Position numbers and translations under genes: made by a program
Shown: positions 32,360-41,900 of the stretch, piece by piece
Layout of the letters: each line of letters starts with the position of its first letter
Numbering within the stretch: position 1 is the first letter of the stretch
The notes under the pieces: generated by a model
What the model saw: the letters and a program-made list of their open reading frames with translations, nothing else
Told to the model about the DNA's origin: nothing
Database searches by the model: none
NCBI GenBank assembly: GCA_029210625.1
Contig: JARGFU010000021.1
Location: 35,350 to 99,349 of the forward strand
DNA: 64,000 nucleotides
Direction: 5' to 3'
DNA from: Deltaproteobacteria bacterium
GTDB lineage: Bacteria > Myxococcota > Myxococcia > SLRQ01

Positions 32360-34507
32360 TCAGCTCGGCGGGCAGAGCAGGACCCGGGCGTCCACCGCCA
32401 CGGTGGGCGAGCCCTGCGGCGCGGTGAAGATCGGGTTGAGATCGACCTCCTGCACCTGACCGGCGAAGTCGGCGGCGAAGCGCCCGAAGCGCTCGATGAT
32501 CTCGAGCAGCCGGGCCTCGTCCACCGGGGTCCGCCCGCGCGCGCCCCGCAGGATCTCGACGCCGGGGAGGTTGTCGACCAGCTCCCGCGCGTCCTGGTCG
32601 GTGAGCGGCGGCAGCTTGAAGCCCACCTGCCGCAGGATCTCGACGTAGATCCCGCCGAGCCCGAAGAGGATGACCGGGCCGAGGTTCGCGTCCTGCGCCA
32701 TGCCCAGGATCACCTCGGTGCCGGTGCGCGCCATCGCCTGCACCCTCACGCTGCCCTCGGGGGCGCCCGCCTTCTCCAGCGCCCGGCGGATGCGGCGGAA
32801 GGCCTCCACCAGCTCGCCGGGGTCCCGCAGGTCCACCTCGACCCCGCCGATGTCGCTCTTGTGCACGACCCGGGGATCGTCGGCCTTGAGCACGACCGGG
32901 TAGGCGAGGCGGTCCGCCGCGGCCAGCGCCGCGTCCAGATCGGTGACGACCTCCGAGGCCGCGAAGGGGATGCCGTAGGCCTCGAGCAGCGCCTGCGACT
33001 CACCGAAGGTGAGCATGGTCCGGCCGTCGGCCCGGACCTTCGCGATCACCGCCTCCGCCGCGTCCTTCTTCACGCGGTAGCGCGGCAGCTTGCCCTCGGG
33101 GCGATCGAGCCAGCGGCGGTAGCGCACCATGGCGTCGAGGGCGCCGACGCAGGACTCGGGGAAGCGGTAGACGGGGATGCCGCCCTCCCGCAGGCGCTCC
33201 ACCGCCGCCGCGGGATCGACGTCCTCCGACATGAAGCAGGCGAGGACCGGCTTCTCGGGGTGCTTCGCCCGCGCCGTGAGGATGCCCTCGGCCACGGCCA
33301 TCGGCGCGGTGATCACCGGGGGCACGAAGAGCACGATGGCCGCGTCGACCTCGTCGTCGGCCAGGCAGGCGTCCACCGCCCGGCGGTAGTCCTCGGGAGT
33401 GGCGCTGGCGATCAGGTCCACCGGGTTCTGGAGGGCGGCGTAGGGGTTCACCTTTCCCGCGAGCTTCGCCTGGGTCTTCTCCGAGAGGGGGATCACCGTG
33501 AGGCCGGTGGTGTCGCAGGCGTCCGCCGCCATGATCCCGGGGCCGCCGGCGTTGGTGATGATCGCCACCCGCCCGCCGCGGGGCAGGGGCTGGCGGGAGA
33601 GGGCCTGGGCGACCTGGAAGAGGGACTCGACGCTGTGGCAGCGGATCACGCCGCACTCCGCGAAGAGCGCGTCCACCGCGCCGCCGCCCCCGGTGAGGCT
33701 GCCGGTGTGGCTGGCCGCGGCGCGCGCGCCGGCCACCGTGCTGCCCCCCTTCACCGCCAGGATCGGCTTCTTGCGCGCGACCCGCCGGGCGATCTGGGTG
33801 AAGCGCTCGGGGTTCCCGAAGCTCTCCAGGTACATGAGGATCACGTCGGTGTGCGGGTCCTCCGCCCAGTACTCGAGCAGGTCGTTGCCCGAGACGTCCA
33901 TCTTGTTGCCCATCGAGGCGAACATCGAGATGCCGACGCCCATCTCGGGGGCGTAGGAGAGGATGGCGTCACCCAGGGCGCCGGACTGGCTCATGAAGGC
34001 GACGTTGCCAGAGCTCGGTCGGGCCCGGGCGAAGGAGGCGTTGAGGCGCACCTCGGGGTCGGTGTTGAGGATGCCCATGCAGTTGGGGCCGATGGCTCGC
34101 ATCCCGTGCTTGCGCACGACCTCGCGGATCTGTGCCTCGAGGGCCAGGCCCTTCCCGCCGACCTCCTTGAAGCCGGCGGTGATGATCACGATGCCCTTCA
34201 CGCCCTTCTTGCCGCACTCCTTCACGACCTCCAGGACCTGGGCGGCGGGCACGGCGATGATCACCAGGTCGACCGCCTCGGGCAGCTGCTTCACGCTGCG
34301 GAAGGCCGGCTGGCAGAGGACCACCCCGCCGCGGGGGTTCACCGCGTAGACCGGGCCGGCGAACTCCTCGCCCAGGAGGTTCTCCATCACCTTGCGGCCG
34401 ATGGCGCCCTGCCGGGCGGTCGCGCCGACGAGAGCGACCGAGCGGGGGGCGAAGAGGGGCTGGAGGGTGCTGGCGGTCTTCGAGGTGCGGGATCGTGGGG
34501 TGGCCAT
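32360..34507 (-). CDS. Acyl-CoA synthetase (NDP/ADP-forming), alpha-beta fusion
   Basis: A 715-residue fused enzyme of the acetate-CoA ligase (ADP-forming) family. The CoA-binding Rossmann part begins FAPRSVALVGATARQGAIG. The phosphohistidine region includes GGGGAVDALFAECGVIRC and IITNAGGPGIMAADAC. The ATP-grasp beta part starts near AYGIPFAASEVVTDLDAALA and has YPVVLKADDP, GGVEVDL and DLNPIF. It makes ATP or acyl-CoA from acyl-CoA/ADP/Pi or the reverse. Substrate (acetate, propionate or an aryl acid) is not clear. ATG 34507 is preferred: TAGGCT lies 9 nt upstream. GTG at 34516 is in frame. Confidence 0.9.
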   Translation of the reverse strand: MATPRSRTSKTASTLQPLFAPRSVALVGATARQGAIGRKVMENLLGEEFAGPVYAVNPRGGVVLCQPAFRSVKQLPEAVDLVIIAVPAAQVLEVVKECGKKGVKGIVIITAGFKEVGGKGLALEAQIREVVRKHGMRAIGPNCMGILNTDPEVRLNASFARARPSSGNVAFMSQSGALGDAILSYAPEMGVGISMFASMGNKMDVSGNDLLEYWAEDPHTDVILMYLESFGNPERFTQIARRVARKKPILAVKGGSTVAGARAAASHTGSLTGGGGAVDALFAECGVIRCHSVESLFQVAQALSRQPLPRGGRVAIITNAGGPGIMAADACDTTGLTVIPLSEKTQAKLAGKVNPYAALQNPVDLIASATPEDYRRAVDACLADDEVDAAIVLFVPPVITAPMAVAEGILTARAKHPEKPVLACFMSEDVDPAAAVERLREGGIPVYRFPESCVGALDAMVRYRRWLDRPEGKLPRYRVKKDAAEAVIAKVRADGRTMLTFGESQALLEAYGIPFAASEVVTDLDAALAAADRLAYPVVLKADDPRVVHKSDIGGVEVDLRDPGELVEAFRRIRRALEKAGAPEGSVRVQAMARTGTEVILGMAQDANLGPVILFGLGGIYVEILRQVGFKLPPLTDQDARELVDNLPGVEILRGARGRTPVDEARLLEIIERFGRFAADFAGQVQEVDLNPIFTAPQGSPTVAVDARVLLCPPS

Positions 34508-34516
34508 GGTGCCCAC

Positions 34517-34522
34517 AGCCTA
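34517..34522 (-). promoter_or_regulatory. -10 box for a leaderless acyl-CoA synthetase transcript
   Basis: TAGGCT on the minus strand lies 9 nt before ATG 34507 and covers the region of the alternative GTG start, so it supports the shorter protein. Confidence 0.4.
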
Positions 34523-34569
34523 TTCAGAATCCCGCGGGAAGCCACTGGCCGGGGGCCCTCCACCTGCCC

Positions 34570-34575
34570 TAAGTT
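34570..34575 (+). promoter_or_regulatory. -10 box for the haem lipoprotein gene
   Basis: TAAGTT, 9 nt before ATG 34585; the start has no Shine-Dalgarno sequence. Confidence 0.4.
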
Positions 34576-34584
34576 CACCTCACC

Positions 34585-35262
34585 ATGAAGACGATCCTGC
34601 CCGCGCTCCTCCTTTCCTGCGTTTTCCTCACCGCCGGCTGCCCGGAGAAGGCCGCGCCGAAGGAGGCCTCGACCCCGCCCCCGGCCCCGATGGGCGAGGC
34701 GAAGCCCGCCGCCGAGCCCGCCGCCCCCGCCCCGGCGGCCGCGCGGGCAGCCCCGACCACGCCCGAGGAGGCCCTCCTCGCCGCCCGCGAGGCGACCAAG
34801 ACCTTCGGCGGCGAGCTGAAGAAGGCCCTCTTCAAGGCGCTCGGGGAGGGGGGCCCCACCGCGGCCATCCCCGTCTGCAACGAGCAGGCGCCGGCCCTCG
34901 CCGAGAAGCTCTCCGCGGAGCAGAAGGTCCTCATCCGGCGGGTCACCGAGCGGCGCCGGAACGCGGCCAACGCCCCGGACGCCTGGGAGCAGAAGGTGCT
35001 CGAGGCCTTCGCCCGTCCCATCCCCCAGAGCGGGAAGGTCGAGGTGCAGGAGCACTGGGAGGTCGTCGAGGAGGGCGGGAAGAAGCAGCTGCGCTACGCC
35101 CGCTCGATCCTCGTGGGTGAGGGCTGCCTGAAGTGCCACGGCAAGGAGATCGCGCCGGAGGTGAAGACCGAGCTGGCGAAGCTCTACCCGGCCGACGCCG
35201 CCATCGGCTACGCCGCGGGCGAGCTGCGCGGGATCTTCAGCGCGACCGTCGACCTGCCCTGA
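34585..35262 (+). CDS. DUF3365 / Tll0287-like c-type haem lipoprotein
   Basis: A 225-residue lipoprotein (lipobox LTAGC). A Pro/Ala-rich linker precedes a Tll0287-like domain: AIPVCNEQAPALAEKL, RRVTERRRNAANAPDAWE, then the haem c motif CLKCH in LVGEGCLKCHGKEI. Proteins of this family bind a single haem covalently, often with a Cys/His ligand set, and are proposed redox or gas sensors. It is directly followed by the acyltransferase gene (2 nt gap). Periplasmic or outer-membrane location. Confidence 0.87.
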   Translation: MKTILPALLLSCVFLTAGCPEKAAPKEASTPPPAPMGEAKPAAEPAAPAPAAARAAPTTPEEALLAAREATKTFGGELKKALFKALGEGGPTAAIPVCNEQAPALAEKLSAEQKVLIRRVTERRRNAANAPDAWEQKVLEAFARPIPQSGKVEVQEHWEVVEEGGKKQLRYARSILVGEGCLKCHGKEIAPEVKTELAKLYPADAAIGYAAGELRGIFSATVDLP

Positions 35263-35264
35263 CG

Positions 35265-35999
35265 GTGGGGGCCGCGCTCTACTCGCTGGCCTTCTGGTCG
35301 GCCCTGGCCACCATCTGCCTCGTGATGTTCCCCGGGGCGGTGATCGTCTTCCTGCTGACCTACCCCTTCGACCGGCGGCGGAAGCTCCTCCACCTCTACT
35401 CCAGCTTCTGGGCGCAGCTCTTCTTCTACCTGCAGCCCCTCTGGAGGCTGCGGATCGCGGGCCGGGAGCACCTCCCCTGGGAGGGGCCGGCGGTGCTGGT
35501 GGCCAACCACCAGAGCCTGGGCGACATCGTGGTGCTCTTCGGCCTCTACCGGCCCTTCAAGTGGGTCTCGAAGGCGAGCGTCTTCAAGGTGCCGCTCATC
35601 GGCTGGAACATGGTCCTCAACGGCTACGTCCCCCTCGAGCGAGGCCGGGGCGAGAGCGTCCGCAAGATGATGGACGCCTGCCGGGCCTGGCTGGCCCGGG
35701 GCTTCCCGGTCTTCTTCTTCCCGGAGGGCACCCGCAGCCGCGACGGCCAGGTGCAGGAGTTCAAGGATGGGGCCTTCGCCCTCGCGGTGGAGACCGGCTG
35801 CCCGGTGATCCCCATCGCGGTCTCGGGCACCGCCGACATCCTCCCCAAGCACGGCTTCAAGCTGCAGATGCGCGCCGACTGCCGGGTGCGGGTGCTGCCG
35901 CCCCTCTCCCCCGCCGATCACGGGGGAGACCTCGAGGCCCTGAAGGCCGCCGCCCGCGAGGCCATCGTGGCGGCCAAGGCGGAGCTCGATCGGCGCTGA
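35265..35999 (+). CDS. 1-acyl-sn-glycerol-3-phosphate acyltransferase (PlsC family)
   Basis: A 244-residue inner-membrane enzyme that acylates lysophosphatidate to phosphatidate. The catalytic H-x4-D is NHQSLGD near residue 76. The second and third family motifs are KWVSKASVFKVPLIGWNM and FFFPEGTRSRDGQ. N-terminal hydrophobic segments anchor it. The start is GTG 35265, two bases after the upstream TGA; CTG at the overlap is unlikely. Whether it is the housekeeping PlsC cannot be decided. Confidence 0.88.
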   Translation: MGAALYSLAFWSALATICLVMFPGAVIVFLLTYPFDRRRKLLHLYSSFWAQLFFYLQPLWRLRIAGREHLPWEGPAVLVANHQSLGDIVVLFGLYRPFKWVSKASVFKVPLIGWNMVLNGYVPLERGRGESVRKMMDACRAWLARGFPVFFFPEGTRSRDGQVQEFKDGAFALAVETGCPVIPIAVSGTADILPKHGFKLQMRADCRVRVLPPLSPADHGGDLEALKAAAREAIVAAKAELDRR

Positions 36000-36014
36000 A
36001 GGAAGCGCGCGCGG

Positions 36015-37043
36015 CTACTTCTTGCGCTTCTTGTTCTTCCCCTTCTTGCCCCCGGCCCGCTGGCCGGACCCCTTCGTCCCGCCGGCCTCGGCCTTCTGCG
36101 CGCCGCCGCCCCTGGGCGGGGGCTCGACCGGCTCGGGGATGGGCTTCGGGGTCCCGCGCTGGGTGACCACCAGGATCGCCAGGCAGGCGAGGAAGAGGAG
36201 GATCGAGGAGTACTGACCGGCGGTGAGGCTGAAGTAGCGGGGATCGCCGCCCTCGGTCGCCGGGATCCGGTAGTAGTCCATCATGAAGCGGGCCGGCGCG
36301 TAGGCCATGGTGACCACCGAGGTCACCAGGCCCGGCTTCTTCTCCAGGGCCCGGAGCAGATAGACCAGCGGCAGCAGCACCAGGGCGGTGAGCATCAGCT
36401 CGTAGAGCCCGAGGTTGTGGCGGGCGATCCCGGAGTGGTCGACCATGGCCAGGGCCCAGTCGGAGACATGGCCGGGGTGGTCGTAGACCAGGGTGCAGCC
36501 GGCGCGGCCGAAGACCCAGCCCGGGATCAGGCCCTCGACCAGGGCGTCGGCGAAGACGATCCGCCGGCCGTCCGAGCGGCGCAGGAGGAAGATCCCCGCG
36601 AGGACCGCGACCGGGAAGAGCAGCTGGGCCAGGGTCAGGCTCAGGTAGGCCGTGAGGGCCGCCACCGTGGGCAGGGCCAGGGAGAGGTTGCGCTCCTGCT
36701 TGCTGGCCTCGGACCAGCCGGTGAAGAGCATCAGCCCGTAGAGCGCGCCGATGAAGCCGCCGAAGGAGCTCATCCCGGCCCAGAAGGCCAGCAGCTCGAG
36801 GGGTCCCCAGCTCTCGAAGAGGGGGCCGGGCACGTAGTATAGGCGCTCGACCCAGTGCGAGAAGAGGAAGGCCCCCACCAGCACGGCGAGCACGCCGCGC
36901 CGCGGCCAGTCCTCGCCCAGGCCCTTCTTCGCGCTACGCCAGAAGACGATCCGGGAACCCAGCAGCACCCCCGTGGCCACGAGCAGGCCGAAGGGCTGGA
37001 TGGGCCCCAGGTCGGGGACAGGAATCGGTCCGATGACACCCAT
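36015..37043 (-). CDS. Divergent prolipoprotein diacylglyceryl transferase (Lgt) homologue
   Basis: A 342-residue polytopic membrane protein aligned to Lgt from start to end. Lgt moves diacylglycerol from phosphatidylglycerol to the lipobox Cys. Two key positions are changed: the HGG motif reads GMSSFGGFIGA (the essential His becomes Phe), and GRxGN reads FGRAGCTLVYDHPG (Asn becomes Cys), although the Arg is kept. LYEL and APARFMMDYYR match conserved later segments. The last ~35 residues are a Lys/Gly-rich tail. TAGTTT lies 8 nt before ATG. The paralogue at 49583 has the same changes. Activity as a true Lgt is uncertain. Confidence 0.85.
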   Translation of the reverse strand: MGVIGPIPVPDLGPIQPFGLLVATGVLLGSRIVFWRSAKKGLGEDWPRRGVLAVLVGAFLFSHWVERLYYVPGPLFESWGPLELLAFWAGMSSFGGFIGALYGLMLFTGWSEASKQERNLSLALPTVAALTAYLSLTLAQLLFPVAVLAGIFLLRRSDGRRIVFADALVEGLIPGWVFGRAGCTLVYDHPGHVSDWALAMVDHSGIARHNLGLYELMLTALVLLPLVYLLRALEKKPGLVTSVVTMAYAPARFMMDYYRIPATEGGDPRYFSLTAGQYSSILLFLACLAILVVTQRGTPKPIPEPVEPPPRGGGAQKAEAGGTKGSGQRAGGKKGKNKKRKK

Positions 37044-37051
37044 GGCGGCGC

Positions 37052-37057
37052 AAACTA
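37052..37057 (-). promoter_or_regulatory. -10 box for the Lgt-like gene
   Basis: TAGTTT on the minus strand, 8 nt before ATG 37043; no Shine-Dalgarno sequence. Confidence 0.4.
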
Positions 37058-37104
37058 GCCGATAGCGGAGTCCACTGCATCCCCGCGATCGGCCGAGGCT
37101 GCTC

Positions 37105-37869
37105 CTACTTCCCGGTGAGCGCGAAGGCGGCGCCCTGCGGATCCCGGCAGAGGCCGATCCGGCTCCCGCCCGGCACCGGCATCGGGCCGGCGACCTTCGT
37201 GCCGCCGTGCTTCTCCACCCGGGCGAGGGCCGCGTCGAGATCCCCGACCTTGATGTAGTAGAGGAAGCCGTGGCCCATGTCGGGCATCCCGGGGCCCCGC
37301 TGGTAGAAGCCGCCGAGCTGGTGCTCGCCGACCTGGTAGAGCCGGTAGATGCCCCCCGGGCCCATGTCCATGTCCTCGGCGACGGACCAGCCGAAGAGGC
37401 CCGCGTAGAAGTCGAAGGCGGAGGCGAGCTCGTCGGTGCCGTGCTCGTGCCAGCTGAAGTCCCCGTCGCGCGCCGGATCGGGGACGCTCATCTCGTCCTT
37501 CGCCGGCTTGAAGATCGAGAGCGTCCCGCCCCGGGGATCGGCCAGGGTGGCGAAGCGCCCCACCTCGGGGATGTCGGCGGCCGGCACCAGGCAGCGCCCG
37601 CCCAGGGACTCGGCCTTCGCCACCGAGGCGTCGATGTCATCGACCTGCACGAAGCCGATCCAGTGCGGTCCGGCCTCCTGCGCCTCGGGGGGCAGCTGCA
37701 TGCAGCCCCCGACCGAGGTCCCGTCGACCTTCCACAGGGCGTAGGGCATCGGCGCGCCCTGGAAGGGCTCGACCTGCCAGCCGATCACCTCGCCGTAGAA
37801 GGCCTCGGCCGCCCCGGGATCGGTGGTCATCAGCTCGTACCAGACGAAGTAACCATCCAGCTTGGCCAT
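37105..37869 (-). CDS. VOC-family protein with two glyoxalase-like domains
   Basis: A 254-residue protein with two vicinal-oxygen-chelate repeats. The first covers about 1-120 (DGYFVWYELMTTDPGAAEAF, WIGFVQVDDIDASVAKAESL, FATLADPRGGTLSIF). The second covers about 130-254 (DFSWHEHGTDELASAFDFYA, YYIKVGDLDAALARVEKHGG, GLCRDPQGAAFALTG). This architecture is common in actinobacteria and myxobacteria and is annotated as glyoxalase/bleomycin-resistance-like, usually without known substrate. GGGGAG precedes the ATG. It stands alone. Confidence 0.9.
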   Translation of the reverse strand: MAKLDGYFVWYELMTTDPGAAEAFYGEVIGWQVEPFQGAPMPYALWKVDGTSVGGCMQLPPEAQEAGPHWIGFVQVDDIDASVAKAESLGGRCLVPAADIPEVGRFATLADPRGGTLSIFKPAKDEMSVPDPARDGDFSWHEHGTDELASAFDFYAGLFGWSVAEDMDMGPGGIYRLYQVGEHQLGGFYQRGPGMPDMGHGFLYYIKVGDLDAALARVEKHGGTKVAGPMPVPGGSRIGLCRDPQGAAFALTGK

Positions 37870-37946
37870 CTTCTCGTCTCCCCTCGTGAAGGTGGAGCCC
37901 TGAGCCTAGCCCTCCGCGTCGTGCTCTGCCACCGACCGGGAGAGGA

Positions 37947-37952
37947 TAGACT
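37947..37952 (+). promoter_or_regulatory. -10 box for the propeller-like lipoprotein
   Basis: TAGACT, 9 nt before ATG 37962, with no Shine-Dalgarno sequence. Confidence 0.4.
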
Positions 37953-37961
37953 CGGCCCTCC

Positions 37962-38939
37962 ATGATCCCCCGCCCTCCCCTCGCCCTCCTCGCCTGCGCT
38001 TCGCTGCTCCTCGCCGGCGCCGCCGGCTGCAAGGCGCGGGCGGGCGGGAGGCCGGACGGCGGCGCCCCCGGCGACGGGGGTAACGACGGTGGCTCACCCC
38101 CCGCGCGCTGCGAGCAGTGGGGGGCCCCCGCGCTGCTGGGCACCCTCGACGTCTCGGCCGGGCTGGCCGAGCTCTCGGGCCTGGCGGTCAGCGCCACCGA
38201 CCCCGACCTGCTCTGGGTCCACAACGACTCGGGCGACGCGGCGCAGCTCTACGCCCTCTCCCGCTCCGGCGCCCTGCGGGCGACCTTCCTCCTCGAGGGC
38301 GTCGTCGCCACCGACTGGGAGGATCTCGCCCGCGGCCCCTGCCCCCCGGGGCTCCCCGCGGGGGACTGCCTCTTCGTCGGCGACATCGGCGACAACCTCG
38401 CCGCCCGCGCCTCGCTAGAGCTCCACGTCCTGCCCGAGCCGGTCGTCACCGCGGGAGGCGATCCGCGCAGCCCCCGCCCGCTCACCGCCACCAGCCTGAC
38501 CCTGAGCTACGGGGACGGCGCCCGGGACGCCGAGGCCCTCTTCGTCGAGGGGGGCCGCCCCTTCCTCGTGACCAAGGGCCGGGAGGGACCTCCGGCCGTC
38601 TACGCGGTGGAGGGCGAGCTCCTGGACGGCGCCTCCCGCACCCTGCGCCGCCTCTTCACCTTCGCCGACGACGATCTCGAGCCCGCCAGCCCCTGGGTGA
38701 CCGCGGCGGATCTCCACGCCGCGAGCAGCCGCCTCCTCCTGCGCGGCTACGACTCGCTCCACGAGCTGGACCTGGGCGGGGCGCTCTCGGCCGCGACCCT
38801 GGGGAGCGCCGCCATCCGCCCGGTGCCCGCGGCCACCGAGCCCCAGGGGGAGGCCGTCGCCTGGGAGCCCGGCGGGGAGGGCTACCTCACCCTGAGCGAG
38901 CAGGTGGGCGAGCTCCACCGCGTCGCCTGCGCCGACTGA
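37962..38939 (+). CDS. Lipoprotein with a beta-propeller-like domain
   Basis: A 325-residue lipoprotein (lipobox AAGC) with a DGG-type linker. The rest is a series of beta blades with motifs such as LSGLAVSATDPDLLWVHNDS, TDWEDLARGPC, LFVGDIGDN and GEAVAWEPGGEGYL. Similar sequences occur in secreted proteins of Myxococcota, some annotated as SdiA-regulated-like or esterase-like propellers; the Asp-rich DxGDN loops suggest calcium sites. There are two Cys pairs in linker and body. It ends 4 bp from the convergent DUF2339 gene. Function unknown. Confidence 0.78.
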   Translation: MIPRPPLALLACASLLLAGAAGCKARAGGRPDGGAPGDGGNDGGSPPARCEQWGAPALLGTLDVSAGLAELSGLAVSATDPDLLWVHNDSGDAAQLYALSRSGALRATFLLEGVVATDWEDLARGPCPPGLPAGDCLFVGDIGDNLAARASLELHVLPEPVVTAGGDPRSPRPLTATSLTLSYGDGARDAEALFVEGGRPFLVTKGREGPPAVYAVEGELLDGASRTLRRLFTFADDDLEPASPWVTAADLHAASSRLLLRGYDSLHELDLGGALSAATLGSAAIRPVPAATEPQGEAVAWEPGGEGYLTLSEQVGELHRVACAD

Positions 38940-38943
38940 TCCT

Positions 38944-41900
38944 TCAGGGATCGCGGAGCATCCGCACCGCCCAGGCGCCGAGGCCGAGGAGCAGCAGGCC
39001 GATGCCGATCCCCAGGGGGACGCGCCAGCGCTCACTCCAGGGGCCCGGGGCGGCCTCGTCCGGCCGGTGCTCGGGGTTCGCGAGGAGGGGGCCGGCCTCG
39101 AGCTCGGGCAGCGCCTGGAGGCCCTGGCGGGCGAGGACCGCCGAGAGATCGTAGCTGGGCGCCCGCGCCTCGACGTGGCCGAGGTAGAGGTGGACCGGGC
39201 CCGCCTCCCGGGCGCGGAAGACGATCTCCCGCACCCGCGCCTCACCCTCGACGCCGGTGACCGTGAGGGGCGGATCGTCACCGTCGGTGAAGATCAGGCG
39301 CAGGTGCCGGGCGTGGGTGCGCACCCGCAGGGTGAGGTGCTCGTCGCGCCCGTCCCTCCCCCCGGCGCGATAGACCAGGCCGCTGCCCAGCGGATACCAG
39401 CGCTGTCCGGTGTCGCTGGCCTCCACCCGCACCCGGCGCTCGAAGGCGGGGTCGGTGATCTCCAGGTGGAGGGCCTGGATCGGCCAGCCAGCCTCGCCCA
39501 GGTCCAGGCGCACCCAGCTCTCGTCGTGACCGTTCGCGGCCCGGCCGGTCTCCGCGATGGGCAGGGGCAGGCGCCGGGTCGGCGGCAGGGCCTCCTGCGG
39601 GCGGAAGCGGACCGTGCCCCCCTGGATGGGCAGGTAGGGCTGGCCGAAGGGGGCGAAGACCGTCACCCGCAGGTAGCGGGAGGCGGAGCGCGGATAGCCG
39701 AGCTCGGTGCGGTCCACCCGGTGCGTGCCGTGAGCGCTGCGCACGACGACCCCGCCGCCGAGGGTCGCCCAGGCCTCCCGGTCGTCGGAGACCTCGATGC
39801 GGGCGCGGCGCAGGAAGTCGTCGCCGGCGATCTCGAGGTGCAGCTCGTTGTGGCGCAGCTCGCCCTCGCCGAGATCGAAGGTGACGCGGCTGCTGCCGTC
39901 GGGGAGCTGCACCGGATCGAGGACCTCGAGCTGCAGCTCGTTCGAGGGGCGGCCCTGCGGCCGATCCCGCAGCACCCAGGGCAGCTCCCGGCCCGCCGCG
40001 TCGGCGAGGCGCAGGTCGGGCAGCTCCGGCCCCCGCTCGCTGGCCCGGTAGAGCTCGGGGGTGGCGGCCAGGGCCTGCAGCCCCGGCGCGGCGACCTCGA
40101 CCGTGGCCCGGTGGAGGTAGGGCCGCGGGTCGAGGCGCTCGCCCTGGGCCTGGGCCCGGGCGGCGCCGGGCAGCAGCAGACCGAGGAGGAGGGCCGCGGC
40201 GCCCACCTTGAAGTAGCCCACCAGCCGCTTGCCGAAGCGCGCGTAGAGGAAGCCGGCCCCCAGGAGGAGGAAGCCCACGGAGACCAGGATCACCACCTGG
40301 TAGAGGCGCGGCAGGGACCAGATGTCCCAGAGCCCGAGCTTCGCGAGGGTCACGCCGAGGGTGACCAGGCCCAGCCAGCGCGCGAGCACGCTGCGCAGGC
40401 TGAAGCCCAGGGTGAGCACCGCCGCGCCGAAGACGCCGAAGGTCAGGGTGACGGCCATCGCGCGCAGGTTCTCCTGGCTGGCGAGGGCCTGATGGTACTC
40501 GCCCCAGAAGTCCTGGAACTCGGTCGCCGAGCCCACCGAGAGCCCCAGCTCCGGGTAGGTCGTGACCAGCTCCCGCACGTCGATCACGAAGAGGGTGAGC
40601 AGGAGCAGGTAGGCCAGCGTGCCGAAGACCGCGGCGACGATCTGCGCGCCCTTCAGGTCCGCGGCCCGATCGAGGAAGCGCCCCGAGACGAGGAAGGCCG
40701 CCGCGACCCCGAAGAGGGCCAGCGCCCGCGCGTTCCAGAAGGGCGTGGCGTGGAGCGCGCCCTCCGCGCCCTTCGACCAGAGGTAGGCGTCGCGGGCCTG
40801 CTCGATCACCCAGAGGTCGATCGTGAGCACCCGCATCAGGACCAGGGCGAAGAGGCCCACCGCCGCCCACATCCAGGCCGCCCTCCCCTCCCGGGCCGCG
40901 ATCACCGCGGTGGCCGCGGCCATGATCGTCCAGGAGAGGGTGAGGGTGACGCCGGCGAAGGCGAGCCCCACGGCGAGGGTGAGCAGGGAGAGGCCGCCGC
41001 CGAGGAGCACCGTCACCGGCGTGCGCGCCGAGGGGTGGCGCTGCAGGGCCAGCACCCCCACCGCGAAGAGGGCGAGGCCCGCCCCGGCCGAGCAGAGCGC
41101 CGAGAAGCCGCTCGCCTCGAAGCCCACGTGGATCAGCACGACGCCGACGAAGCCGACCGGGCCGCCGAGCCCGGCCAGGGTCAGGGCGATGGGCGTCTCG
41201 CTCCCCTCGCGCAGGAGCCGCCGCGCGGCGACGCCCAGGTAGGTCAGGCCCCAGAGCCCGGCGAGGAGGAGGAAGACCAGGTTGCGATCGAGGAGCTCGC
41301 CGGCCTCGTCGTAGCGACCCTGGGGCGCCACCACGGCCAGCGCGAGGATGGTCAACACCACGCCGAGGGCGGCGATCCAGGGCTTGTCGGTGAGCATGCC
41401 CAGCGCCGCGAAGCCCGCCGAGAGCAGGAGCATGGTCAGCGCCAGGAGCTCGACGTGGTCGGGGATCAACCAGACCGAGGCCAGGATCACGCCCAGCACC
41501 AGGGTCGTGGCCAGCAGGCCCGCCGAGAGGAGCGAGGACTGCTCCTTGCCCCGCGGGAGGCCGTTGCGCAGGAACAGGGCCGCGTAGATCGAGAGCCAGG
41601 CGGCCACCGCGATCAGCGAGGGCACCGGCGCCTCCCGGGCCGGCTCGCTGCCCACCAGCAGCACCAGGAAGGAGAGGAGGAGCGGCAGGGCGAGCAGGGG
41701 CGTCTGCTGCTCGTCGCGCAGGAGCAGGCCCGCCGCCACCGCGCAGGTGATCATCGCCAGGGCCAGCACCACCGGCGAGTCGTGCAGCAGCGCGCCGAAG
41801 GCCACCGGCGCGAAGGCGAGCACGAAGGCCAGCACCCCGTTGGGGGAGACCTTGCTCCACTCGCTCGCCCGCGCCCGCAGCCCCGAGTAGACCCACAGCG